A DNA stretch of 64,000 nucleotides from Bryobacter aggregatus MPL3. GTDB taxonomy: Bacteria > Acidobacteriota > Terriglobia > Bryobacterales > Bryobacteraceae. Both the position numbers and the translations under genes were made by a program. This document shows positions 17,494 to 26,046 of this stretch, in pieces. The stretch lies in assembly GCF_000702445.1 (NCBI RefSeq), contig NZ_JNIF01000003.1, positions 992,001-1,056,000 on the forward strand. The letters are read 5' to 3'. Numbering within the stretch: position 1 is the first letter of the stretch; each line of letters opens with the position of its first letter. The notes under the pieces are model-generated. The model was not told where the DNA came from. It ran no database searches and saw only the letters and a program-made list of their open reading frames with translations.

Positions 17494-17973
17494 TCAGATG
17501 TAGTACATCAGCTCATCGGGCGTCGCGGCGCCCGGTGCGCTCTTCTGTGAGTCCATGTACTTGCAGACTTGCTCGAGCGTCGTGTTGTCGAGGATCTTTG
17601 CAGTGGCATCGCGCACCTGGCGCATGACAAAACGGGTGCCACAAGTGCGCACGTCTTCACATTCGTCGCACTTCCGAAATGCAGTATCGCTCGCGCAAGG
17701 CAGCGGAGCCAGGGGACCTTCCGCAATCCGGATCACCGAACCAATCGTGACTTCATTGGGGGGGCGAACCAACGAATAGCCTCCCCCTTTGCCTTTCTTG
17801 CTCTCAATCAGCCCGCTCCGCTTCAGATGGAGCAGAATTTGTTCAAGAAACTGCAGAGGAATCGACTCCTCATTCGACAACTTGGAGATCAGCGTTGGGC
17901 CTTTGCCATAATGCCGTGTCAGCGCATACATCGCCCGCAGACAGTACTGCGTTTTCTTCGAAATCGTTCGCAT
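17494..17973 (-). CDS. Rrf2-family transcriptional regulator with four clustered cysteines
   Basis: The protein (159 residues) carries the Rrf2 winged helix (KKTQYCLRAMYALTRHYG, IPLQFLEQILLHLKRSGLIES, GKGGGYSL) and a cysteine cluster Cys93, Cys102, Cys105 and Cys111. Rrf2 proteins such as IscR and NsrR hold an Fe-S cluster through three cysteines in this region; CymR lacks one. The four cysteines here suggest a redox, iron-sulfur or NO sensor. I start it at ATG 17973 (MRTISKKTQY), matching the family, not the longer frame. Its neighbours are a rhodanese and a secreted protein. Likely operators lie at 16571-16593 and 18986-19009. Confidence 0.88.
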   Translation of the reverse strand: MRTISKKTQYCLRAMYALTRHYGKGPTLISKLSNEESIPLQFLEQILLHLKRSGLIESKKGKGGGYSLVRPPNEVTIGSVIRIAEGPLAPLPCASDTAFRKCDECEDVRTCGTRFVMRQVRDATAKILDNTTLEQVCKYMDSQKSAPGAATPDELMYYI

Positions 17974-18031
17974 GAGGTCGTTGATTCGAGTCTGGCACAA
18001 AAGCCGCCGCCATAGCCTTTCGCAGGCGCAA

Positions 18032-18886
18032 TTAGAAGCCGGGGCCACGCTCGACAGGCGCGCCCACCAGATTGCCCCACTCCGTCCACGAACCGTCATA
18101 GTTTTTCACGGCCAGATAGCCCAACAGATAACGCAGGACAAACCACGTGTGGCTCGATCGCTCGCCAATCCGGCAATAGGTAATCACGGGCCGTGATCCG
18201 TCTACCCCTGCATCGGCAAAGAGCTTTCGCAATTCCAGAAAACTCTTGAACATGCCGTCCTTGCGCGTCGTCGCGCTCCAAGGAATGTTCTTCGCCCCGG
18301 GAATGTGCCCGCCCCGCTGGCAACTCTCGATCGAACCGGGAGGCGCCAGAATCTCGCCTGAAAACTCCTGCACACTGCGCACATCCACAAAATCGGCAGA
18401 TCCTGCCACCTGGCGTTCCCGCACCTCCGGCAACAGTGCGCGCAGAGACGGGTCTGGATCGGCCGCAAAGTAGATCGTGGACGGATAGACCGGCTCCTCC
18501 AGCGAAAGCGCACGGCCCTCGCGGATCCATTTGCTTCTCCCGCCATTGAGGAGCCGGACATCCTGGTGCCCAAAGATCTTCAGCTGCCAAAAAGCCCAGG
18601 CAGCAAACCAGTTGTTGTGGTCCCCGTACAGCACAACGGTGGTGGACGGATCAATGCCCGCATCACTCAACAGGAGCTCGAACTGGTTCTTGGACAGGAT
18701 GTCGCGTGTGAGCGGATCGCTCAACTGCGTACTCCAGGACCAGGAAAGCGCTCCAGGGATGTGGCCTTGCCAATAGGCCTTGGGATCAAGATCAACTTCG
18801 ACAATCCGCAGCGACGGATCATCCAGGCGCCGGGAGAGCCAGGCAGGGCTCACAAGGACTTCAGGATAAGCGTAAGAGGACGGCAT
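18032..18886 (-). CDS. Thiosulfate/3-mercaptopyruvate sulfurtransferase (two-domain rhodanese)
   Basis: The 284 residues form two rhodanese domains. The N-terminal one has SPAWLSRRLDDPSLRIVEVD, the HIPGALSW block and a VVLYGDHN loop with no cysteine. The C-terminal one has the active-site loop YCRIGERSSHTW with Cys238, and the GSWTEWGN C-terminal motif of rhodaneses. It transfers sulfane sulfur from thiosulfate or mercaptopyruvate. The CRIGER loop resembles thiosulfate:cyanide sulfurtransferases (CRxGxR) rather than the CG[S/T]GVT of mercaptopyruvate enzymes. It lies next to the Rrf2 gene. Confidence 0.92.
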   Translation of the reverse strand: MPSSYAYPEVLVSPAWLSRRLDDPSLRIVEVDLDPKAYWQGHIPGALSWSWSTQLSDPLTRDILSKNQFELLLSDAGIDPSTTVVLYGDHNNWFAAWAFWQLKIFGHQDVRLLNGGRSKWIREGRALSLEEPVYPSTIYFAADPDPSLRALLPEVRERQVAGSADFVDVRSVQEFSGEILAPPGSIESCQRGGHIPGAKNIPWSATTRKDGMFKSFLELRKLFADAGVDGSRPVITYCRIGERSSHTWFVLRYLLGYLAVKNYDGSWTEWGNLVGAPVERGPGF

Positions 18887-18985
18887 GGGCGTTGCGAAAG
18901 AGAATCACCATAATCTCTATATGTGTGATCTAGATTATAGTACCCGATGCCCGATCGAGGCAAGCGCCACTCTCTAAACAAATAG

Positions 18986-19009
18986 TATAGTAAATTGATC
19001 AACTATAAG
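18986..19009. promoter_or_regulatory. Operator candidate TATAGT-N10-ACTATA upstream of the TlpA-like gene
   Basis: The intergenic stretch 18887-19159 holds an inverted repeat TATAGT (18986-18991) and ACTATA (19002-19007) with a 10-base spacer. Its right part, TCAACTATAAG (18999-19009), is the exact reverse complement of CTTATAGTTGA at the other candidate site near 16571. It is placed between the divergent rhodanese and TlpA-like genes. The rest of the intergenic region is AT-rich and contains no gene I can see. Confidence 0.5.
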
Positions 19010-19159
19010 GCATACTGTCTAAAGTGAGTTTCAGGATGAAGAAGTTCTTCTTCGCGGCATTCGTTTCATTAGGAGATTGAATTCATCGACTGAATGGAGC
19101 GTGAGGAAAAACTTCTCTCATCCCGGTTTCCACTCCAACCTGAAAGGAAGTGACTTCAC

Positions 19160-20503
19160 ATGCAGGTCTCCGTACAATCTTTAGCCGTCCTGACCACTCT
19201 GGCTTGGGGGCTCAGCGTCTCTGCCGCAGAAAATTTGGATGGACGATGGGCAGCATCGCTCAAGGCCGCCAACGGGGTTGAGATTCCGTTCCGGCTCGAC
19301 ATCTCCCGCAAGGGGGAGCAAGTGACCGGCACGCTCTACAACGGCCGCGATCCCAAAACCACCTCCAGCGCCCGAATCGAGAACGGCAAGCTCGAGCTGA
19401 ATTTCGAACACTACCTCACCTCGATTCGGGCCGAAGTCCAGAATGGCGAACTTGTCGGTCAAATCGTCTCGCTGAAGAAGGCCACCGTCACCCAGGGTCC
19501 GCTGGGCAACCAGCAGTATGCGGGCACGGAGAGACAGGCAGCGGCCTACCGCAGCAGCACTGGCACGCCCTTCCATGCCAAACGCTATGTCGCCCCCACG
19601 GCTCAGGCTGCCGCACAAGCGCCACAGATCGGGGGCGTCTGGGAAGTGGCCCAGGAAACACCCAAAGGAGAAAAAGCCTGGCGCCTGATTGTCGAACAGA
19701 AGGGCTCTGAGATCCTCGCCACTATCCTGCGCATCGATGGCGACACCGGCGCGCTGACCGGCGAGTTCAAGGACGGGAGCTTTGTCGCCAGCCACTACGA
19801 CGGCGCCCGGCCCGGCCTGGTGGTCCTGACGCCCCAGGCGGATGGCAGCTTGAACGTGAAGCTCAATGCCACACCGCGCATTGTCGAAGTCACCGCCTTC
19901 CGCCCAGAGGTGGCTCGTGCAAAGGGTTTGCCCGAACCGACGAACTTTCTCACCCACACCACCGTGCGCGACCCGAATGAGGTCTTTACCTACAGCTTCC
20001 CCGACGTAAACGGCAAGACGATCTCGAACGAAGATCCGCTGGTCAAGGGCAAGGTGGTGGTGGCCGTGGTGACGGGCACCTGGTGTCCCAACTGCCATGA
20101 CGAGGCGCAGTATCTTGTCCAGCTCCAGAAGAAGTACGGCGCCCAGGGTTTGCAGGTGATCGCCCTCGACTTTGAGGAAGAGGATCAGTTGCAGTCACTC
20201 ACCCGCGTCCACGCCTTCATCAAGAAGTACGGCGTTCCCTACCCCTATCTCATCGCAGGCACGCCAGCCGAGATGTGGGATAAGGTACCCCAGGCCGTCA
20301 ATCTGAACACCTGGCCCGCCACCTTCTTTGTCGGCCGCGATGGCAAGGTGAAGGCGGTGCACTCCGGCTTTGCCGCTCCGGCGAGTGGTCCTTATCATGT
20401 GGCCCTCAAGGAAGAGTTCACCTCCATCATCGAAGGGCTGCTCAAAGAGAAGCCCGCCGAAACCAACTCCACTCTGAGCGCGGCTGCTGCCGGCTTGCAT
20501 TAA
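19160..20503 (+). CDS. Secreted TlpA/ResA-like thioredoxin-fold protein
   Basis: The 447-residue protein has a signal peptide (to about SAAE), two beta-rich repeats of roughly 100 residues each (DGRWAASLKAANGVEIPFRL and GGVWEVAQETPKGEKAWRL), and a C-terminal thioredoxin domain with WCPNC (308-312) followed by NTWPATFFVGRDG. Family members are periplasmic thiol-disulfide oxidoreductases. The N-terminal repeats look like a substrate or partner domain and are not recognised. Its promoter region contains an Rrf2-type operator candidate, in line with a redox or sulfur role. A hairpin at 20509-20536 ends the transcript. Confidence 0.85.
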   Translation: MQVSVQSLAVLTTLAWGLSVSAAENLDGRWAASLKAANGVEIPFRLDISRKGEQVTGTLYNGRDPKTTSSARIENGKLELNFEHYLTSIRAEVQNGELVGQIVSLKKATVTQGPLGNQQYAGTERQAAAYRSSTGTPFHAKRYVAPTAQAAAQAPQIGGVWEVAQETPKGEKAWRLIVEQKGSEILATILRIDGDTGALTGEFKDGSFVASHYDGARPGLVVLTPQADGSLNVKLNATPRIVEVTAFRPEVARAKGLPEPTNFLTHTTVRDPNEVFTYSFPDVNGKTISNEDPLVKGKVVVAVVTGTWCPNCHDEAQYLVQLQKKYGAQGLQVIALDFEEEDQLQSLTRVHAFIKKYGVPYPYLIAGTPAEMWDKVPQAVNLNTWPATFFVGRDGKVKAVHSGFAAPASGPYHVALKEEFTSIIEGLLKEKPAETNSTLSAAAAGLH

Positions 20504-20508
20504 ACACC

Positions 20509-20536
20509 AAGGCAGGCGCCCCTCAGCGCCTGCCTT
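20509..20536 (+). terminator. Hairpin terminator after the TlpA-like gene
   Basis: An 11-bp perfect stem (AAGGCAGGCGC / GCGCCTGCCTT) with a 6-base loop starts six bases after the stop codon. A pyrimidine stretch follows (CCTTCAC), with no long U-run, so it may be a weak intrinsic terminator. Confidence 0.6.
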
Positions 20537-20622
20537 CCTTCACAGCAGGGCTCCTTGCAGCAGTCCTCAGCTTTCTGAATCAGTCGCCAGGCCGCGATTC
20601 CAGACTCCCAAGGAGAACTCTC

Positions 20623-23600
20623 GTGAAGTTCCTGACTGCATTTCTCATTCTCTCTACTCTCGCCTTTGGACAAAGCTTCCAGGGCTCTCTCCGCGGACGT
20701 GTCACCGACCCGAATGCGGCCCCCGTTGGGAGTGTCAAGATTACGCTGCTTGACGAGGCCACCTCGCTGCCTCGCACCACACTCACCAACGACCAAGGGG
20801 AATATGTATTTAGTGCCGTCAACCCCGCCGTCTATTCGCTCATTGCCGAGAGCGCTGGTTTTAAGAGGACAGAGCGCCGCGGCATCCAGGTCGCCACTCA
20901 GGCCGCGCTCAGCATCGACCTCCGTCTCGACATCGGCCAGATTTCAGAACAGATCACCGTCAGTGCCGAGACTCCGGCGCTTGAGGCCAGCGATGCCTCT
21001 ACCGGCCAGGTGATCGATACCCAGAAGATCACCGATCTGCCAATTCTGGGCCGCAACCCCTTCTATATGGGCAAGCTCGCACAGACAGTTGTGTTTGCCG
21101 GCAACCCGCGCTTCGCCCGCATGCAGGATCAGAACGGCAACGCCCAGGTCTCGATCGCCGGGGGGCCCTTACGCACCAACAACTATCTGGTGGACGGCAT
21201 CTCGATTGCCGACTCCACCAATCGCGCCGTGATCATCCCCTCCCCTGAAGCCGTGCAGGAGCTGAAGCTCCAGGCCAGCACCTACGATGGCGAAGTGGGG
21301 CGCACCGGCGGCGGCACCTTCAACACCCTATTGAAATCGGGCTCAAACGACCTGCACGGCAGCGCCGTCGGCCACATCCGCCAAACCGAGTGGCAGGCCA
21401 ATGGCTTTTTTGCAAACCGTGCCGGACAGGCGATCAGCGATCAGCCCTTCCGCGATTGGGCAGGCTCTCTTGGCGGCCCCGTCCGCATTCCGCGCCTCTA
21501 CGATGGCCGCAACCGCACCTTCTTCTTTGCGGCAACGGAAGCCTACCGCCAGCGCGACGGCTCCACCACGCAACTTGCCGTTCCCACCGCCTTGGAACGC
21601 CGTGGCGACTTCTCGCAAAGCTTCAATCGCAACGGCACCCTGCAAACCATCTACGACCCGCTCACCACCACTGCCGACGGCACGCGCACCGCATTCCCGA
21701 ATAACACGATTCCCAGCAATCGCATCAGCCCGATTGCCGCCGCTCTGGTCTCCTACTACCCGCTCCCCAATGCAGCAACAACCCCCTATCATGGCGCCAA
21801 TAATCTGACCATCACCGGCAGCTACCCGAATCGCGGCAATCAATTCATCGGCAAAGCCGATCATCAGTTTGCCTCCTGGCTGCGCGTCTCGGCGTCCTAT
21901 ATCTACCAACGCACCTTTGAGACCTCGGCGCCCAATCTCTTCGGCAACGCCGGTTCCCCCAGCCAGGGCTACTGCTGCGATCGCAAGATCAACGCGACCC
22001 AGGCCAACGCCACCCTCACGCCGACACCGACAACCGTAATCGCCCTGCGCTGGGGCTTCAACCGCTTCTACTCGCGCAGCACACAGGCGAGCCAAGGCTT
22101 CGACCTCGCGCAACTGGGTCTCCCCTCATCGCTTGTCGGTGTCACCACCAACCCTGCCTTCCCATCCATTACGATGGGCGAAGTTAGCAGCTTTGGCGGA
22201 GGCGGCGCCTCGCAGGACGTCTTCTATTCCCGCACCTTCAGCATCACGGCATCCAAGTTCTTAGGCAAGCACAGCATCAAATCGGGCTTCGAACGCAGAC
22301 TCATTGGCGATGCCGGCACGCCGACAGCAGGCCCCAGCAGCTTTGGCTTCTCTGACGTCTTCACACGTCCCAATCCACGAGCCACCACCACCGGCCAAGG
22401 CAGCAGTCTCGCGACGCTGTTCCTCGGCAATCCGGTCAGCGGATCAATGAATGTGGTCACGAACTTCGACAACTCTCTGCGCTATTACGGCGGCTTCCTT
22501 CACGACGACTATCGTGTCAGCCCGAAACTGACGTTGAACTTCGGCCTTCGCTTTGAACACGAATCCGGCATCGAGGATCGTAACAACCGGCTGCTCGTCG
22601 GCTTTGACACCCAGGCGGCCAACCCGCTGGGCCTCAATCTGAAGGGCATTGTGCAATACGCCGGGGTCGGCTCCAATCCCACGCAAACCTTCCATCCCAA
22701 AGCCGTCAAGCTGAGCCCGCGCTTTGGCTTTGCCTATTCGCTCAACCCGAAGACCATACTGCGCGGCGGCTATGGCATCTTCTGGGCCCCCACCTTCTTC
22801 ACCTTCCAGAATGCGATCGGCTACTCGCAGACGACCAACATTGTCGCCAGCACCGACGGCAACTTCACACCGGCTGCGAGCTTGGCCAATCCTTATCCGA
22901 GCGGCATCCTCCAGCCTTCGGGCAATAGCCTGGGCGGACTCTCGGGCATCGGCCAGCCGCTCACCATCACCGATCCGCAAACCCGTTCAGCAGGCTATGT
23001 CCAGCAGACTTCCTTTGAGGTGCAGCGGCAACTACCGGCCGGCTTTGTCGTCACCGCCGGTCTGCTTGGCTCACGTTCGCTCGGTCTGTTGCGTTCCGGC
23101 CAGAACATCAACCAGCTCGACCCATCCCAGTTCTCCCTCGGCAGCGCCGCACTCAGCGCGAGTGTCGCCAATCCCTTCTACAACAACGGCGGGGTCGGCA
23201 CGATCGGCACCGCAACTGTCCAGCGCAACCAACTGCTGCGGCCTTTCCCGCAGTTCACCTCGGTGACGCTCAACAGTTCGGGCAACGCCGCCAGCCGCTA
23301 TTACTCTTACTACTTCCGTGGCGAGCGCCGCTTTGCCAAAGGCCTGAGTATTCTTGCTTCGTACTCCCACTCGCGGAGCACGGACGATCTGACGGCAGTG
23401 AACCTGGCAGGCACCAACCAGATTGCAACGGTAGCTGGTCCGCAGAATGCCTACAATCTGGCGGCCGAGCGCAGCCTGTCGACACAAGACGTGCCGCATC
23501 GTTTCAGCACCGCGGTCACCTATGAACTGCCCTTCGGCGCCGGACGGCGCTACCTCCATGGCCACAAGCTAGCGGACCTGGCCATCGGGGGCTGGTCGAT

Positions 23601-24039
23601 CAATGCCGTGAGTGTGTTGCAATCCGGATTTCCCCTCGCCATCACGCAGCCCAACAACAACAGCGTGATCGGGGCCACCTACCAGCGGCCTAACGCAACC
23701 GGAGTCTCAGCCGCCACCAATGGCTCCACCTCCGAGCGCATCGATGGCTGGCTGAACCCCGCCGCATTCTCGCAGGCCGCAGTGCTGAGCTTTGGCAACA
23801 CCGGCCGCTTCCTCAATGTCCGTGGCCCGGGAACCAAGAACCTCGACCTCTCGATCTTCAAGACCTTCTCGATTCACGAGCGCATTCGGGCGCAGTTCCG
23901 GGCAGAGGCGCTCAATGCAACCAACACCCCGATCTTTGGTAACCCGAACACGACCTTCACCAACTCGCAGTTTGGCGTGATCACGGCCCAGGTCAACAAT
24001 CCCCGGCTGCTCCAGCTTGGCGTGCGTGTTAGCTTTTAA
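20623..24039 (+). CDS. TonB-dependent receptor, Oar-like with CarboxypepD-regulatory domain
   Basis: This 1138-residue outer-membrane protein begins with a signal peptide (MKFLTAFLILSTLAFGQ). A carboxypeptidase-regulatory-like beta domain follows (GSLRGRVTDPNAAPVGSVKI, to about 90), then a plug domain (IDTQKITDLPILGRNPF; YLVDGISIADSTN) and a C-terminal beta-barrel ending in the aromatic-terminated strand LQLGVRVSF. Such receptors import large ligands and are numerous in Acidobacteria. The substrate is unknown. The start is GTG 20623, with AAGGAGAA eight bases upstream. The flavoenzyme gene follows after six bases, so the two likely form an uptake-and-use pair. Confidence 0.9.
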   Translation: MKFLTAFLILSTLAFGQSFQGSLRGRVTDPNAAPVGSVKITLLDEATSLPRTTLTNDQGEYVFSAVNPAVYSLIAESAGFKRTERRGIQVATQAALSIDLRLDIGQISEQITVSAETPALEASDASTGQVIDTQKITDLPILGRNPFYMGKLAQTVVFAGNPRFARMQDQNGNAQVSIAGGPLRTNNYLVDGISIADSTNRAVIIPSPEAVQELKLQASTYDGEVGRTGGGTFNTLLKSGSNDLHGSAVGHIRQTEWQANGFFANRAGQAISDQPFRDWAGSLGGPVRIPRLYDGRNRTFFFAATEAYRQRDGSTTQLAVPTALERRGDFSQSFNRNGTLQTIYDPLTTTADGTRTAFPNNTIPSNRISPIAAALVSYYPLPNAATTPYHGANNLTITGSYPNRGNQFIGKADHQFASWLRVSASYIYQRTFETSAPNLFGNAGSPSQGYCCDRKINATQANATLTPTPTTVIALRWGFNRFYSRSTQASQGFDLAQLGLPSSLVGVTTNPAFPSITMGEVSSFGGGGASQDVFYSRTFSITASKFLGKHSIKSGFERRLIGDAGTPTAGPSSFGFSDVFTRPNPRATTTGQGSSLATLFLGNPVSGSMNVVTNFDNSLRYYGGFLHDDYRVSPKLTLNFGLRFEHESGIEDRNNRLLVGFDTQAANPLGLNLKGIVQYAGVGSNPTQTFHPKAVKLSPRFGFAYSLNPKTILRGGYGIFWAPTFFTFQNAIGYSQTTNIVASTDGNFTPAASLANPYPSGILQPSGNSLGGLSGIGQPLTITDPQTRSAGYVQQTSFEVQRQLPAGFVVTAGLLGSRSLGLLRSGQNINQLDPSQFSLGSAALSASVANPFYNNGGVGTIGTATVQRNQLLRPFPQFTSVTLNSSGNAASRYYSYYFRGERRFAKGLSILASYSHSRSTDDLTAVNLAGTNQIATVAGPQNAYNLAAERSLSTQDVPHRFSTAVTYELPFGAGRRYLHGHKLADLAIGGWSINAVSVLQSGFPLAITQPNNNSVIGATYQRPNATGVSAATNGSTSERIDGWLNPAAFSQAAVLSFGNTGRFLNVRGPGTKNLDLSIFKTFSIHERIRAQFRAEALNATNTPIFGNPNTTFTNSQFGVITAQVNNPRLLQLGVRVSF

Positions 24040-24045
24040 GGCACC

Positions 24046-25281
24046 ATGAACGACTCCATCGCCCGCCGGCAACTGCTGCTGAGCAGCGTTGCGCTGGCCC
24101 AATCGAACGCAAAGGCAAAGAAATTTGCTGTGGTCGGCGCAGGCGTCTTTGGCGCCTGGACGGCCTACCATCTGCGCCGCCTCGGTCATGAAGTGACCTT
24201 GATCGACCAATACGGACCGTCCAATAGCCGGGCCAGTTCGGGAGGGGAATCGCGCATCATCCGCGCCCGCTACGGCACGGACAAGCTCTATACCCAGTCC
24301 GTCCTCCGCTCCTTAAAACTTTGGACGGAGTTCTTTACCCGCATCGAGCGTCCCAGCCTGTTCCACCGCACCGGGGTGCTTTGGATGACACGCCAGGGAG
24401 ACCACCGGCTCGGCGACCACACCCGCACCTTGCAGGAGTTTGGCGTGAGCGTTGAGAATCTCGCCGCCCGGGACTTGCGCCGTCGCTATCCGCAGATTGC
24501 GGTAGAAGACGATACCGTGGCCCTCTTCGAACCAAATGCAGGCGCACTCATGGCCCGGCAAGCGGTGCAGGCGGTGATCGCGCAGTTTCTCAAGGATGGC
24601 GGCATCTATCGTCAGGACAAGATCCTAACGCCTGCCGGCACTGGCGCGATCAAAGAAATTCGCACAGCTGCTGGCGAAAGAATTGCGGCAGACGCTTTTC
24701 TTTTTGCTTGTGGACCGTGGCTGCAGCAAGTGCTTCCCGATCTACTGGGCAACCGCATCTTTCCGACCCGGCAGGTGATTTACTTCTTCGGCACTCCAGC
24801 CGGAGATCGCAGATTCCGGCCGCCGCTCATGCCCACCTGGGGAGATTCGTCGAGCGATTCGCCCTGGTATGGCCTACCCGATCTCGAGAACCGTGGCTTC
24901 AAAGTCGCCTACGGCTGGCTCGGCGCCAGCTTCGATCCGGACACCGGCATCCGCCAGGTGACGACTGATGAAATCGCCGAAGTCCGCGCCTTTGTCACCC
25001 GGCGCTTTCCAGCCTTAGCGCAGGCACCGCTTGTCGAGACGCGTGTCTGCCAATATGAGAACACCGCCAACGCCGACTTCGTCATCGATCGTCATCCGGC
25101 GCATGAGAATATCTGGTTTGCGGGCGGTGGTTCGGGCCACGGCTTTAAGCATGGCCCGGCAGTCGGAGAATACACCGCCGCCCGCCTCATCGGTCTTGAA
25201 CAACCCGCCATCGAAGCGCGCTTCTCGCTGGCCTCAAAGGCGACCGAGCTGAAGCGCCGCATCATGGAAGGCCGCAAGTAA
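24046..25281 (+). CDS. FAD-dependent amine oxidase, sarcosine/N-methyltryptophan oxidase-like
   Basis: The 411-residue protein has a short basic, hydrophobic N-terminus (ARRQLLLSSVALAQ) that may be an export signal, then the dinucleotide-binding loop VVGAGVFGAWTAYH (29-42). ASSGGESRIIRARYG matches the sarcosine-oxidase ASSxGESRI block. Cys335 in RVCQYENTANADFVID aligns with the cysteine that binds FAD covalently in monomeric sarcosine oxidase, and GGGSGHGFKHGPAVG is the C-terminal FAD block. It should oxidise a secondary amine, yielding aldehyde and H2O2. The actual substrate is unknown and may be what the adjacent receptor imports. A D-amino-acid-type oxidase is an alternative. Confidence 0.85.
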   Translation: MNDSIARRQLLLSSVALAQSNAKAKKFAVVGAGVFGAWTAYHLRRLGHEVTLIDQYGPSNSRASSGGESRIIRARYGTDKLYTQSVLRSLKLWTEFFTRIERPSLFHRTGVLWMTRQGDHRLGDHTRTLQEFGVSVENLAARDLRRRYPQIAVEDDTVALFEPNAGALMARQAVQAVIAQFLKDGGIYRQDKILTPAGTGAIKEIRTAAGERIAADAFLFACGPWLQQVLPDLLGNRIFPTRQVIYFFGTPAGDRRFRPPLMPTWGDSSSDSPWYGLPDLENRGFKVAYGWLGASFDPDTGIRQVTTDEIAEVRAFVTRRFPALAQAPLVETRVCQYENTANADFVIDRHPAHENIWFAGGGSGHGFKHGPAVGEYTAARLIGLEQPAIEARFSLASKATELKRRIMEGRK

Positions 25282-25285
25282 AAGC

Positions 25286-26041
25286 TTACTTGTGCAGGCC
25301 TTTGGAACGAAGATAGGCCACCAGTTCGGCAGGCTTGTCGGTCTGGATGCCGGTAGCTCCTCGATCAATCGCATCCTGCCAGGAGATGGCTTGGTCGTCG
25401 GCACCCAAACGATCGACATAAATGCCCGCGCCGGCTGCCTTTGCCAAGGCAATGATCTCGTCTGTGAAGTCACGAGCGCCAAAGGCGATCACCTTCGGGT
25501 GCAGTTCTTCGATCATCCGCTTGCAGACGTCGGCACTGACCGACTCCGGCATCACTTTGATCTTCGGCCGCAGCGTGGAGATCTCCTTCAAATAGGAAGG
25601 CCCTCCGTACACCACAACGTGATCCTGCATGTCGTGCCGCTCCAGCGCCGCGATGACGTCGGCCGCCGAAATGGCCTTACTGTCGACATAAACGCCAACC
25701 TTGCCCCGGGCAAAGGCCAGCACTTCATCAAAGGTGGGCACCTGCGCCTGGCCGCCCACACGCAGCGCGCGGATCTGGTCAAAGCTCATGTCTTTCACCG
25801 CACCGCTGCCGTTGGTCTGCGCATCGACCGTCGCATTATGGACGATCACCAACTTGCCATCCTTTGTTGTGCGGACGTCCACCTCGATGAAGTCAGCGCC
25901 CGCCTCGACAGCAGCCCGATAGGCTTCGATCGTATTTTCCGGGTGATGCAAATGTTCTCCGCGATGGGAAATCACGGCGATGGATTCGGCTGCCGAAAGG
26001 CAGCCGAATGTAAGTAAGAGAAGTAGAAATGTGCGTGTCAT
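25286..26041 (-). CDS. Secreted glycerophosphodiester phosphodiesterase
   Basis: This 251-residue GDPD-family protein has a signal peptide (FLLLLLTFGCLSAAES) and a TIM-barrel domain with the active-site residues His26-Arg27 (SHRGEH), Glu36-Asn37 (HPENT), Glu53 and Asp55 (FIEVDVR) and His68 (IVHNATVD). The general reaction is cleavage of glycerophosphodiesters to glycerol-3-phosphate and an alcohol. The HD pair common after the last strand reads HN here. It is convergent with the flavoenzyme gene and lies five bases from the TonB receptor gene downstream. Confidence 0.9.
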   Translation of the reverse strand: MTRTFLLLLLTFGCLSAAESIAVISHRGEHLHHPENTIEAYRAAVEAGADFIEVDVRTTKDGKLVIVHNATVDAQTNGSGAVKDMSFDQIRALRVGGQAQVPTFDEVLAFARGKVGVYVDSKAISAADVIAALERHDMQDHVVVYGGPSYLKEISTLRPKIKVMPESVSADVCKRMIEELHPKVIAFGARDFTDEIIALAKAAGAGIYVDRLGADDQAISWQDAIDRGATGIQTDKPAELVAYLRSKGLHK

Positions 26042-26046
26042 GAGAT

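Noticed and set aside
17974-18099. N-terminal extension of the Rrf2 protein
   Set aside because: It overlaps the rhodanese gene and does not match the family start.
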